Source: Bacteroides cellulosilyticus DSM 14838
GTDB lineage: Bacteria; Bacteroidota; Bacteroidia; Bacteroidales; Bacteroidaceae
Direction of reading: 5' to 3'
DNA: 33,629 nucleotides
Assembly: GCF_000158035.1 (NCBI RefSeq)
Contig: NZ_EQ973495.1
Coordinates: 78,148 to 111,776, forward strand
The translations under genes were made by a program, and so were the position numbers. Positions 14,285-24,800 of this stretch are shown piece after piece. Each line of letters opens with the position of its first letter. Position 1 is the first letter of the stretch. Below the pieces are notes generated by a model. That model did no database searches. It was not told the origin of the DNA and saw nothing but the letters and a program-made list of their open reading frames with translations.

Positions 14285-17207
14285 ATGAAAAAAATAATTC
14301 TAATCAGCATATTACTTTTGTTGTATGGGACATTTCTTCCGGCACAAGAAATCAAACAAAATGTAGAAGAACGTCTACAAGCTTTCTTTAAAGAATATAC
14401 CACCAATACGGTAAATATAGGGACTTGCAAGCTGGACAGTTTCCGTATTGACTTCCGGGAAAAAAGGTTGCTCATCTATACAAACGAACGCTTTGCCTAC
14501 CAGCCCTTACGACCAGCAACAGTAGATGCCATTTATCGACATTTGAAACAAATCTTGCCGGGACCGGTGAGTTATTTCAAAATAACCCTTTTTGCAAACG
14601 GACGAAGCATTGAAGACCTCATTCCAAATCTTTATCGGAAAGAGAAGAAAGACAAGACACGTCTGTTTAATAAGTTGGAATACAGAGATAGTCCGTGGGT
14701 ATCCCGTATCTCACGTCCATACGAAATTACCCGTGGATTGGAAAGAAGACATATCGCCCTTTGGCAAAGTCATGGAAAATATTATATCAACAACAAAAAT
14801 AAATGGGGATGGCAACGTCCGCGCCTGTTTTGTACAACGGAAGACCAGTTCACACAATCATTCATTTTACCCTACCTCATACCCATGCTGGAAAATGCCG
14901 GAGCCAACGTATTCACCCCCCGTGAACGGGATACGCAAAAACAAGAAGTAATCGTCGACAATGACGGAAACCTGAGCGGATATGGTGGACAAGGTTCCCT
15001 CTATTTAGAAGTCAAAAGCCGAAAAGCACGTTGGCAACAGACAAGCCAACCAGGGTTTGCCCAACAGAAGAGAGTATATCAAGATAACGAAAATCCTTTC
15101 ATTACCGGTACAGCCCGCTATGCCCAAACCGAAAAGAAAAAAGATAAAGCCTTTGCCGAGTGGATACCCGATATTCCGGAAACAGGGGATTATGCTGTAT
15201 ACGTCTCTTATCAAACTTTGCCTAATAGCGTAAGTGACGCCAAATATATTGTTTTCCATCATGGAGGAACCACTGAGTTCAAAGTAAATCAGCAGATAGG
15301 TGGTGGTACGTGGGTGTATCTCGGTACTTTTTCTTTTGATAAGGGAAAGAACGATTATGGCATGGTGGTACTTAGCAATGAAAGCAAACAGAAAGGTGTA
15401 GTCTGCGCTGATGCCGTACGCTTTGGCGGTGGAATGGGCAATATAGAACGCGGTGGAGAAACCAGTGGAATGCCTCGCTATCTGGAAGGTGCCCGTTATT
15501 CTGCACAATGGGCCGGCATGCCTTATTCGGTTTATGGCGGACGTGAAGGTAAAGATGACATGTCTGATGACATTAATGTACGTTCCAGAATGATTAACTA
15601 TCTGTCCGGCGGTTCGATATTCAATCCCAAAGACAAAGGTTTAGGAGTACCTTTTGAACTCTCAATGGCATTGCACAGCGATGCGGGTGCCAGCAAAGAA
15701 GATAAAATCATAGGTACGCTCGGCATATATACCACCGATTTCAATAACGGAGTACTCGGAGCCGGAACAGACCGCTATGCCTCCCGAGACCTTTCCGACA
15801 TTCTGCTTACCCAACTCCAGCGGGATATCCGTTCCAATTATGCCATAGATTGGACTCGTCGCAGCATGTGGAATCGTAATTACAGTGAAACGCGACTGCC
15901 CGCCGTTCCTTCCACTATTATCGAATTACTTTCGCACCAAAACTTTGCCGATATGCGCCTCGGGCATGATCCCAACTTTAAATTCACTGTAGGACGCTCT
16001 ATTTATAAAGCTATTCTGCAATACCTTTGCAATCAGCATGGCAAAGATTATGTAGTACAACCTCTTCCTGTAAGTAACTTTGCTATTCGCTTCGGTAATA
16101 AAAAGAACACACTGCAACTTTCCTGGAATGGTGAAGAAGACCTGTTGGAACCAACAGCCAAACCGCGCGAATACATCGTATATACCCGCATCGGTCGTGG
16201 AGGCTTTGACAATGGCGTACGTGTCAGCAGTCCCTCTTATACCGTAAAGATAGAACCCGGGTATTGTCTATTCCTTTAAAGTAACCGCAGCCAACCGGGG
16301 TGGAGAAAGTTTTCCATCCGAGATTCTTGCAGCTTATAAAGCAAAAAGAGAAAAAGGACGTATTTTGATTGTCAATGGTTTCGACCGCCTCAGTGGGCCA
16401 GCCGTCATTGATACCCCCACTGAAGCCGGATTCGATTTAACGAAAGACCCGGGTGTACCTTATTTATATGACATCTCACTTTGTGGTGCTCAAACAGAAT
16501 TCTCCCGCAAACAGACCGGGAAGGAACTGGGACGTAGCGGTAGCGAATGGGAAGGAATGCGAATTGCCGGAAATAGCTTCGATTATCCGTTCATACACGG
16601 AAAGGCGATACAGGCATCCGGAGATTATAGTTTCGTGTCATGCAGTGATGAAGCCGTAGAAAGCGGACGTATTCCATTGGAAGCTTACGATATCGTAGAC
16701 TATATCCTCGGACTGGAAAAAGAAGACCGCCAAAGCAATCCGGCAAGCAATGCATATTACAAAACCTTTTCCTCTGCCATGCAGCGAGCACTGACCGCTT
16801 ATTGCCAATCCGGTGGAAATCTGCTTGTGAGCGGTTCCTATCTTGGCAGCGATATGAACGGTTCGCAGGGAGACCGGGAGTTCACACAAAACATTCTGAA
16901 ATATGCCTACGGACAATCCATCACCGATAATCGCTCAGGAAATATTAATGGTCTGGGACGTACATTCAGTATTCCCCGCCTACCCAATGAGTACGCTTAT
17001 CCCGTAACAGCTCCCGAATGTATTCTACCGACAGATACTGCTTTTCCAGTGCTCACCTATACTTCCGGAAATCAAAGTGCTGCCATTGCCTATCAGGGCA
17101 ACTACCGTACCTTCGTTATGGGGTTCCCATTAGAAAGTATTGAACAGGAAACGGATCGCAACGCTGTCATGGCTTCTATCCTGCAATTCTTTCAAGCAAA
17201 AAAATAA
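14285..17207 (+). pseudogene. Amidase/golvesin-like secreted protein, frameshifted
   Basis: Two consecutive frames (14285-16279 and the frame ending at 17207) join into one protein of about 973 residues if one base is removed from GGGT at 16259-16262. The first frame ends ...YTVKIEPG and the second continues VYSFKVTAANRGGESFPSE, together an uninterrupted fibronectin type III domain. Upstream are a signal peptide (to about residue 21) and an N-acetylmuramoyl-L-alanine amidase-like fold with zinc-ligand-like His163 (QSHG), His464 (LHSDAG) and Glu547 (IIELLSH). A golvesin C-terminal-like module (about 225-385) is inserted in that fold. The segment after FN3 (RILIVNGFDRLSGP and on) is a further domain of unknown role. 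Relatives are often labelled xanthan lyase in databases, which the sequence itself does not support. The rest of both frames is undamaged, so this is a recent mutation or a sequencing error. Confidence 0.75.
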
Positions 17208-17237
17208 AAAACAATGCGCCTAATTAAAAATAACGCT

Positions 17238-17245
17238 TATCTTTG
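17238..17245 (+). promoter_or_regulatory. -7 box upstream of the 104-aa gene
   Basis: TATCTTTG matches TAnnTTTG and would start RNA about 30 nt before ATG 17282. A -33 TTTG is not evident. Confidence 0.45.
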
Positions 17246-17281
17246 CTCTCAGAGTATAAACCTTTAAAAATATAAAACACT

Positions 17282-17596
17282 ATGTATACTATACAAGCAA
17301 ACCCCAGCGGTACCCGCAGTTTAGAGATATCCGAAGAGAACCTGGCAACCATTGAGAAATACGGACTTTTCCGTCATCTTATCGACAGTAATGGTATTGT
17401 AGACGAATCTGTTCTGGAAAAACTGAGACTGAATATCCGCTCCCTCATCGCATCACAAGAAGAAGACAGCAAAGACTTGCTCGACCTCTGCATCGACGTG
17501 ATATACCACAACAACATGAAAGCCTTCGGATTACAGCAACTGATTAAGCTCTATCTGGAATGGTTTTCAAAGCAGGAACCCATAGAAGAGGAATAA
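17282..17596 (+). CDS. Hypothetical 104-aa acidic protein
   Basis: A small soluble protein with no signal peptide or membrane segment, largely helical in appearance and acidic at the end (KQEPIEEE). I do not recognise a domain. It is four bases upstream of the TusA-like gene and has its own -7 box, so the two form a small operon and may work together. The frame is well set off from its neighbours, so it is likely a real gene. Confidence 0.75.
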   Translation: MYTIQANPSGTRSLEISEENLATIEKYGLFRHLIDSNGIVDESVLEKLRLNIRSLIASQEEDSKDLLDLCIDVIYHNNMKAFGLQQLIKLYLEWFSKQEPIEEE

Positions 17597-17600
17597 TAAA

Positions 17601-17816
17601 ATGAAAACAATCGACACGTGCGGTCAAAAACTTTACAGTCCTCTCATCCCGGCCGTCAAAGCCATGTGCGAAGCTACACTGGGTGAGAAACTGGAAATTA
17701 TTATGAATGATACTGCTGCCTTCAATGATTTAAAAGAATATCTCGCAGAACAACAAATCGGCTTTCGTGAGATTTACGATGGCGAACAAATGACGGTACA
17801 ATTCACCAAAAGATAA
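17601..17816 (+). CDS. TusA/YedF-like sulfur-carrier-fold protein lacking the usual cysteine
   Basis: A 71-aa protein with the size and pattern of the TusA (SirA) fold: an early Asp-x-x-Gly motif, SPLIPAVKA as the first helix, EIIMNDTAAFNDLKEYL as the central strand-helix, and a last strand (QMTVQF). TusA proteins carry sulfur on a cysteine in G-x-x-C-P-x-P. Here the block is GQKLYSP, so Cys and the first Pro are replaced by Leu and Tyr; a cysteine lies instead just before the glycine (TCGQ). Persulfide transfer by the normal route is therefore unlikely, and a regulatory or binding role with the 104-aa partner is possible. Confidence 0.7.
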   Translation: MKTIDTCGQKLYSPLIPAVKAMCEATLGEKLEIIMNDTAAFNDLKEYLAEQQIGFREIYDGEQMTVQFTKR

Positions 17817-17878
17817 ATTGTGCAGTAAATTGCAAATCATCATTCATGATCGTATCCGGAAATAAGAAATAAAAAAAC

Positions 17879-17917
17879 GAATCCTGTTTCAGCATAAGAA
17901 AGCTTCTAACAGGATTC
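17879..17917. terminator. Bidirectional terminator between convergent genes
   Basis: GAATCCTGTT (17879-17888) pairs perfectly with AACAGGATTC (17908-17917). On the plus strand it is followed by ATTTTATATTATTTT, and the A-run before it gives a U-run on the minus strand. It lies between the TusA-like gene (+) and the histidine kinase (-), so it probably ends both transcripts. Confidence 0.8.
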
Positions 17918-17939
17918 ATTTTATATTATTTTCTCTCAT

Positions 17940-19121
17940 TCAATTATACGGATCCATAATCAAGGGTACTACAAACCAAAATGTAGAACCTTTATTGACC
18001 TCAGATTCCAAACCAGCCCTACCTCCCAAATTTTGGATAATAATTTGTGAAAGTGTCAACCCCAGACCTGTTCCCGGTACTTCCCGATCCAACTTTTTAA
18101 AACTGGAAAATATTTCTTGCTGTTCTTCTTTCGGAATTCCAATTCCAGTATCAGATACATAAAAGTAAACCTCATCCGTTCCCTCCATACGGCAACTAAA
18201 GCGTATCTTACCTGATTTGGTAAACTTGATCGCATTATGAATCAGGTTTGCCATCACCTGAATGATGCGTTGGCGTTCAGAATACATGATAATAGATTGC
18301 ACTGAGTCTTCACAAATCAAATCAACTGAAGGATTATTGAATAGTTTCACCTTAAACATACCTTCCAACTCTCTTAACAAGTCATTGGCATCAAATTCAG
18401 AATACTCAAAATTCAAAGTTCCGGCTTCTATCTGCGAAAGATCAAAGATATCATTTATCAAACGTAACAAACGCTCATTGTTCTCTGAAATAATATCCAT
18501 ATACAATTTCTTTTCCTCTTCATCAGAAGCGGTAGCTATTAATCCCGAAAAGCCGACAATCGCATTCAATGGTGTGCGGACTTCATGACTTATATTCGCA
18601 ATAAAAGTGGATTTTAATCTCTCTGCAGATATCGAGTTCTTTCTCTCAATATTCAGCAACCTTTGAACATTCTGTAGTTCCGTCACATCATAAACCGTCA
18701 ATACCATATGATCTTCCCCGTTAATAACAACATAAGCACCCGATACTGAAACATCACAAGGAATCACTTTGTCTTCTTTGTCATTCAGAAGATTCATAGA
18801 AGCATTTACTTTTTGGAAACTCTCTTTCTTATGAAAAGCTCTTCCAATAGCCGTGCGGATACCACAAAGTTTACACTGCTGATGCATACCACATTCGCCG
18901 GCTTCGGCAGCATTCCGGCAATGCAACAGGTCACCGAGCTTTTGTGCCATACCAACCTCAGGAGCTGGAAGCTTATTCAAGGAATAGTAATTGGTATCGC
19001 AGACTATAAAATCTTTATCTATCAGTAAAAAATAAGCATTGATATTCTGCAAAATCATAGTTGTCTGATCGAGTTTGCGTTGTACCACATCTTTTGATTC
19101 TTCATACGGAGGTATTTCCAT
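17940..19121 (-). CDS. Soluble PAS-domain sensor histidine kinase
   Basis: A 393-aa kinase with no membrane segment. Residues about 20-150 form a PAS-like sensor with a cysteine cluster (Cys68, Cys77, Cys83, Cys86). The HisKA domain follows with phospho-acceptor His179 in ISHEVRTP. The catalytic ATPase domain has the N box (NLIHNAIKFT), G1 (DTGIGIP), F (FSSFKKL) and G2 (GTGLGLTLS). It should sense a cytoplasmic signal, possibly redox state or a metal cofactor given the cysteines, and pass phosphate to a response regulator. None is encoded nearby, so it is an orphan kinase. A TACTTTTG -7 box (19171-19164, minus) lies about 43 bp before the ATG. Confidence 0.92.
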   Translation of the reverse strand: MEIPPYEESKDVVQRKLDQTTMILQNINAYFLLIDKDFIVCDTNYYSLNKLPAPEVGMAQKLGDLLHCRNAAEAGECGMHQQCKLCGIRTAIGRAFHKKESFQKVNASMNLLNDKEDKVIPCDVSVSGAYVVINGEDHMVLTVYDVTELQNVQRLLNIERKNSISAERLKSTFIANISHEVRTPLNAIVGFSGLIATASDEEEKKLYMDIISENNERLLRLINDIFDLSQIEAGTLNFEYSEFDANDLLRELEGMFKVKLFNNPSVDLICEDSVQSIIMYSERQRIIQVMANLIHNAIKFTKSGKIRFSCRMEGTDEVYFYVSDTGIGIPKEEQQEIFSSFKKLDREVPGTGLGLTLSQIIIQNLGGRAGLESEVNKGSTFWFVVPLIMDPYN

Positions 19122-19354
19122 AATATATAGATTGATTTATATTTTGCTTGTGCCATCTGCGTACAAAAGTATAAAATATAAGGATATAACAGACGATTCT
19201 TTGATATTTTTGTTAGCCTCCATCTCACGAGATGGATTTCATCGTCTCACGAAGCCGTTTTGCCCCGGACTTGGGGAAGAGTCGCAAGCATCATCAACAG
19301 CAATTTAACTACGCATTTTCTGGCTGAACCTCATTTTATGCGTATCTTTGCGGC
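19122..19354. other. 233-bp divergent intergenic region
   Basis: It holds a minus-strand TACTTTTG box at 19164-19171 for the kinase, an interrupted palindrome CCATCTC-AC-GAGATGG at 19220-19235 that could be an operator or small hairpin, and a plus-strand promoter (TCTG at 19319-19322, 20 bp, TATCTTTG at 19343-19350) for the radical SAM gene. I see no small gene or RNA. Confidence 0.5.
19343..19350 (+). promoter_or_regulatory. -7 box immediately before the YgiQ-type gene
   Basis: TATCTTTG ends four bases before ATG 19355, with a 3-of-4 match to TTTG (TCTG, 19319-19322) 20 bp upstream. Transcription would start at or next to the start codon, suggesting an mRNA with almost no leader. Confidence 0.5.
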
Positions 19355-21172
19355 ATGAAAGAATATCGACTGACTGATTGGTTGCCCACAACGAAAAAAG
19401 AAGTGGAGTTGCGCGGATGGGATGAACTGGACGTTATCCTGTTCAGTGGTGACGCCTATGTAGACCACCCTTCTTTCGGGGCTGCTGTTATCGGACGTAT
19501 CCTCGAAGCAGAAGGTTTGCGCGTGGCGATTATACCTCAACCCAATTGGCGGGATGACTTACGCGACTTTAAGAAGTTAGGGCGTCCCCGCCTGTTCTTT
19601 GGCATCAGTCCCGGATGTATGGACTCTATGGTAAACAAATACACTGCCAACAAGCGTCTACGTAGTGACGATGCCTACACACCGGATGCACGTCCGGATA
19701 TGCGTCCGGATTACCCTTCAATTGTTTACACCCAAATTCTGAAGAAATTATATCCCGATGTTCCCGTCGTATTGGGAGGTATCGAAGCAAGCATGCGTCG
19801 CGTGACGCATTACGATTATTGGCAGGATAAGCTGATGAAAAGCATTCTCGTAGAAAGTGGCGCTGACTTGTTGATTTACGGAATGGGAGAAAAACCGGTG
19901 GTGGAACTGATAAGAAGATTCAATGATAAGCGGCTATCACTAAATACCATTCCGCAAATTGCTTACCTATGCAAGACAACGGATTTCATCAGCGAAGAAG
20001 GAGATATCCGTCTCTTTTCTCATGCTGAATGTCTGAAAGACAAGAAGAAGCAGGCTGCCAATTTCCGCCACATTGAAGAAGAGAGTAATAAATATACTGC
20101 TTCCCGTATTACACAGGAAGTAGATGGTATGACTGTTGTTGTCAATCCTCCTTACCCACCCCTGACGGAAGCTGAACTCGATCATTCGTACGATTTGCCC
20201 TACACCCGTCTGCCTCATCCCAAATACAAAGGCAAGCGAATTCCGGCATACGATATGATTAAGTTTTCGGTAAATATCCATCGTGGGTGTTTCGGTGGTT
20301 GTGCATTTTGCACGATCTCGGCACATCAAGGAAAGTTTATTGTAAGCCGCAGTAAAGAAAGCATTCTTAAAGAAGTAAAGGCACTAATGGAACTCCCCGA
20401 TTTTAAAGGGTATCTGAGTGACCTTGGCGGTCCATCTGCCAATATGTACCGGATGAAAGGGAGGGATGAGAACATTTGCAAGAAATGCAAACGCCCCTCA
20501 TGTATCCATCCCAAAGTTTGCCCGAACCTGAATACCGACCATCGGCCTTTACTGGATATTTATCATGCGGTAGATACTTTACCCGGCATCAAAAAGAGTT
20601 TCATCGGTAGTGGTGTACGCTACGACTTGCTCTTGCATCAAAGCAAAGATCCGGCAACTAATAAAAGCACTGCTGAATATACCCGCGAGTTAATAGCCCG
20701 CCACGTCAGCGGTCGTCTTAAAGTAGCTCCGGAACATACCAGTGACCGGGTATTGAGTATCATGCGCAAACCCTCGTTCGGCCAGTTCCAGGAATTCAAG
20801 AAAATATTCGACCGTATCAACCGCGAAGAAGGATTGCGACAACAGTTGATTCCTTATTTCATTTCCAGTCATCCCGGCTGTAAGGAAGAGGACATGGCAG
20901 AACTGGCTGTTATCACCAAACGCCTTGATTTTCATCTGGAACAGGTGCAAGACTTTACCCCTACCCCCATGACCGTAGCCACTGAAGCTTGGTATACCGG
21001 CTACCATCCATACACATTGGAGCCTGTATTCAGTGCTAAAACACCACGTGAAAAGTTAGCGCAACGCCAATTCTTTTTCTGGTATAAACCGGAAGAACGA
21101 AAGAACATCATCAACGAACTACGCCGTATCGGACGGATTGATTTGATAGACAAACTATATGGAAAACGATAA
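19355..21172 (+). CDS. ygiQ: YgiQ-family radical SAM protein
   Basis: A 605-aa protein with the YgiQ N-terminal block (DVILFSGDAYVDHPSFGAAVIGRILEAEG) and a radical SAM domain whose cluster-binding motif is Cys312-x3-Cys316-x2-Cys319 (RGCFGGCAFC). A second cysteine group follows (ICKKCKRPSCIHPKVCPN). The C-terminal region holds the family block VQDFTPTPMTVATEAWYTGYHPYT. The biological reaction of YgiQ is not established; the family is named by sequence. The start is fixed because the conserved N-terminal block begins shortly after Met1. A small outer-membrane protein gene follows 14 bp later and may be co-transcribed. Confidence 0.93.
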   Translation: MKEYRLTDWLPTTKKEVELRGWDELDVILFSGDAYVDHPSFGAAVIGRILEAEGLRVAIIPQPNWRDDLRDFKKLGRPRLFFGISPGCMDSMVNKYTANKRLRSDDAYTPDARPDMRPDYPSIVYTQILKKLYPDVPVVLGGIEASMRRVTHYDYWQDKLMKSILVESGADLLIYGMGEKPVVELIRRFNDKRLSLNTIPQIAYLCKTTDFISEEGDIRLFSHAECLKDKKKQAANFRHIEEESNKYTASRITQEVDGMTVVVNPPYPPLTEAELDHSYDLPYTRLPHPKYKGKRIPAYDMIKFSVNIHRGCFGGCAFCTISAHQGKFIVSRSKESILKEVKALMELPDFKGYLSDLGGPSANMYRMKGRDENICKKCKRPSCIHPKVCPNLNTDHRPLLDIYHAVDTLPGIKKSFIGSGVRYDLLLHQSKDPATNKSTAEYTRELIARHVSGRLKVAPEHTSDRVLSIMRKPSFGQFQEFKKIFDRINREEGLRQQLIPYFISSHPGCKEEDMAELAVITKRLDFHLEQVQDFTPTPMTVATEAWYTGYHPYTLEPVFSAKTPREKLAQRQFFFWYKPEERKNIINELRRIGRIDLIDKLYGKR

Positions 21173-21186
21173 ATATTAATCTAACA

Positions 21187-21831
21187 ATGATGAAACGACT
21201 CTTTATTCTCTTCACTATCTTTTTGAGTTATGCAAGCACGACCTTGCAAGCACAAGATAACCTACCGCAAAACTTCAGTATCTCACTGGGTGGCGGAGTA
21301 ACATTGCCGCGTGTAGAAGGAAACCGTAATGACTTTTTCAGTAAAAATGGCGACCGTGCGGGATACAACCTGATGACAGAAGGGCGCTACTACTTCATGC
21401 CCAACTTTGCCCTAGGGCTTCAGTATGATTACTTACGGGTAGCTCGTCTGCCGGATAAAATGCACCTCCATTATATACACCCCAATATTACTTACCGCTA
21501 CTTGTGGAGTGAGGGAAATCAAGGAGCATTTCTTTCATTCGGCATAGGCTACATGAACTATCAGGAACGTACTTACCAACGAGGTGAACGGAACGGAATA
21601 TCTTTTCAGAGAGGCTATTGCGGACTGTCATTCGGCATGGGTTACGAGTTCTACATTACCAAGAAATTATCAGGAGTGTTTCGTGCAGATATACTCACAG
21701 CCGACTGGTTTGCAAACCCCGACGCACGGCTTTCCAATCCATACGATTATGATGACGGAATAGACCACAGTTGGTTTAAAAACAATGTTACATTCTTTAA
21801 TCTGGGATTTGCGATACAATTTGGACGATAG
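21187..21831 (+). CDS. Small outer-membrane beta-barrel protein
   Basis: A 214-aa protein with a signal peptide ending near LQAQ, then a glycine- and aromatic-rich alternating pattern (ISLGGGVTLPR, LGLQYDYLRVA, FLSFGIGYMNYQER, LSFGMGYEFYI) ending in FNLGFAIQFGR, as expected for a barrel of about eight strands. It fits the porin-family outer-membrane beta-barrel group; function unknown. It is 14 bp after the YgiQ-type gene and ends only 11 bp from the end of the convergent mfd, with no hairpin between. Confidence 0.85.
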   Translation: MMKRLFILFTIFLSYASTTLQAQDNLPQNFSISLGGGVTLPRVEGNRNDFFSKNGDRAGYNLMTEGRYYFMPNFALGLQYDYLRVARLPDKMHLHYIHPNITYRYLWSEGNQGAFLSFGIGYMNYQERTYQRGERNGISFQRGYCGLSFGMGYEFYITKKLSGVFRADILTADWFANPDARLSNPYDYDDGIDHSWFKNNVTFFNLGFAIQFGR

Positions 21832-21842
21832 CTATCAGAAAA

Positions 21843-24800
21843 CTATCCCTCTTCCACCTGCATCGCCACAATCTCCTGCAAAACACCAACTGCCGTTTCC
21901 ACATTCTTCACATCCTTCACCAGCATACTACGACGAGTATTCTGTTCGCGCAAATCGCAGCGACGAGTATACTTCATCATGTATGCAATAACTTTACCGA
22001 ATGCCTGACTCTGATAATAGGGACTTTCCGGGTTGGAAATAAAGAATAGCGACATACGCCCACCTTTAAGAAAAACCTTTTCCGCACCAAGGCGGGCAGC
22101 AAGACGACGCAACGGCACAATACGCAGTAACTCTTCCGTTTCTGACGGAACAGGACCAAAACGGTCAATAAGCCGGTTACGGAAAGCCTCTACATCTTTA
22201 TCCAATGTCAGACTATCCAACTCGCGGTAAAGTAACATACGTTCACTACTACCCGTGACGTATGTAGCGGGAAGCAACAGTTCCAGATCACTTTCTACCT
22301 GACATTCATCAACAAATTGTTCGCCACTAATGACACCACCTTCGGCTTTCAACTCCTCAGCATAGAGATCGGCAAACTCATCAGTCTTCAACTCGTGAAC
22401 AGCTTCCGTTAATATCTTCTGATAAGTTTCATAACCAAGATCGGCAATGAAACCACTTTGTTCTGCCCCCAACATATTGCCTGCACCACGAATATCGAGG
22501 TCCTGCATGGCAATATGAATTCCACTACCCAAATCGCTGAAGTTCTCAATAGCCTGCAAACGACGTCTCGCCTCAGGAGTCAAAGAAGAAAGAGGAGGTG
22601 CCAGCAAATAACAGAAAGCTTTCTTATTGCTTCTTCCCACGCGGCCGCGCATCTGGTGAAGATCACTTAAACCAAAGTTCTGTGCCTGATTGATAATAAT
22701 AGTATTAGCATTTGGAATATCAATACCACTTTCTATAATGGTAGTAGCTATCAATACATCATAGTCATAATTGACAAAGCCAAAGATTATCTTTTCCAGT
22801 TCTGTCGGTTCCATCTGCCCATGTCCGATAGCTATTCTGCAATCCGGAATGTGCCGCTCAATCATTGCTTTCAATTCGGGCAAATTGGAAATACGGTTAT
22901 TTACAAGGAACACCTGTCCGTTACGACTCATTTCAAAGTTGATGGCATCAGCAATCACTTCCTCGTTAAAAGTATGCACTTCAGTCTGAATAGGATAACG
23001 GTTGGGCGGAGGTGTCTGTATCACACTCAGGTCACGTGCCCCTATCAATGAGAATTGCAATGTGCGGGGAATAGGTGTAGCCGTCATAGTCAAGGTATCT
23101 ACATTCACTTTCAGTTGGCGCAGTTTCTCTTTTACAGATACCCCGAATTTCTGCTCTTCATCAATAATCAGTAATCCCAAGTCCTTGAATTGTATATCTT
23201 TACCTAAAATACGATGTGTACCGATCAGTATATTCACATCTCCGGCAGCCAAACCTTTTATAACTGCTTTTGCCTGCGCTGCCGTGCGAGCACGGCTTAA
23301 ATATTCCACCTTGCAAGGCAAATCTTTCAAACGATCCTTGAACGTCTGAAAATGCTGGTAAGCCAGCACTGTCGTAGGTACCAGAACAGCCACCTGCTTA
23401 TTATCCGCTACCGCCTTAAAAGCTGCACGGACTGCCACTTCCGTTTTACCGAAACCAACGTCTCCACAAACCAAACGGTCCATCGGGCGATTACTTTCCA
23501 TATCTGCTTTTACATCCGCCGTAGCCTTACTCTGATCAGGCGTATCTTCATAGATAAACGATGCTTCCAACTCCCGCTGCAGGAAACTGTCCACACTAAA
23601 CTGGAATCCTTTTTCCTCCCGACGCTGAGAATATAACCTGATAAGATCGCGTGCAATATCCTTAATCTTAGTTTTGGTGCGCTCTTTCAGTTTTTCCCAG
23701 GCACCGGTACCTAACTTATTCAGGCGAGGAGCTTCACCATCCTTACCTTTATACTTAGATACTTTATGCAATGAATGAATGGAAACAAACACCACGTCTT
23801 CATTCTGATAGACCAGTTTCATCACTTCTTGTGTCGTATCTCCGTTAGGAATACGCACCAGTCCTGAAAAACGCCCTACTCCATGATCGGTATGTACGAC
23901 ATAATCTCCCGGAGTAAACTGGTTCAACTCTTTCAAGCTTAGAGCCACCTTACCGCTACGCGCTTTGTCACTCTTCAGATTATATTTATGAAAACGGTCG
24001 AACAATTGATGATCCGTAAAGATACAAAGCCGCAAGGCATTATCGGCAAACCCTTCATGCAACGTACGTTCCACGGCCGTAAATGCAATCTGATCCCCCC
24101 TGTCTTCAAAGATGGCACGAATACGGTCAGTTTGTTTCATGCTGTCGCTACAGATGTACAACGCATATCCCTTCTCCATATATTCTTTGAAACTCTCAGC
24201 CACCATATCAAAGTTCTTGCGGAAGATAGGCTGTGCAGACGTATCAAAAGTAATCGTAGCATCCGGTGTACCTGTCGGTTTATTACCAAATTCCATACGA
24301 CGGAAATCCAATGCACGGAGTGTAAACTCGCTTCCGTCAATCAGCTTGCCATCTAAGGTTATACAGCCACTTTCTTCTGCTTCGCGGGCAGCAATTGCCT
24401 GTGGAGTAAGTGTTTCATCATGCACTGTTTGAATGCGCTCACGCAACCAAAGTAAATCACGCATTGCCAGTACGGCATCCGCCGACAGAAAATCCAGAAA
24501 CGAAACCATGCCATTCGCACCACCCTGCTCCAGACTGCGGCTTAAATCGGGGACAATTACAATGCTATCTTTCTTTTCTTTGGAAAGCTGTGTCTCCACC
24601 TCAAACGTGCGGATACTTTCCACTTCATCCCCGAAGAAGTCAATACGGTACGGAAACTCGGAAGAAAAAGAAAACACATCGATAATGCTACCACGTACGG
24701 CATATTGTCCCGGTTCATACACATAATCTACATACTCGAAGCCATAGCTACGCAATACTTCCATGATGAAGTTCGTATCCACATTCTCCCCCGAATGCAG

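Noticed and set aside
15005..15508. 167-aa minus-strand frame
   Set aside because: It lies entirely inside the amidase/golvesin coding region and is a shadow frame.
14285..17207. Calling the split protein a xanthan lyase
   Set aside because: Homologues often carry that label, but the visible domains are amidase-like, golvesin-like and FN3; nothing shows a polysaccharide lyase fold.
23988..24356. 122-aa plus-strand frame within mfd
   Set aside because: A shadow of the opposite-strand mfd gene with no independent support.
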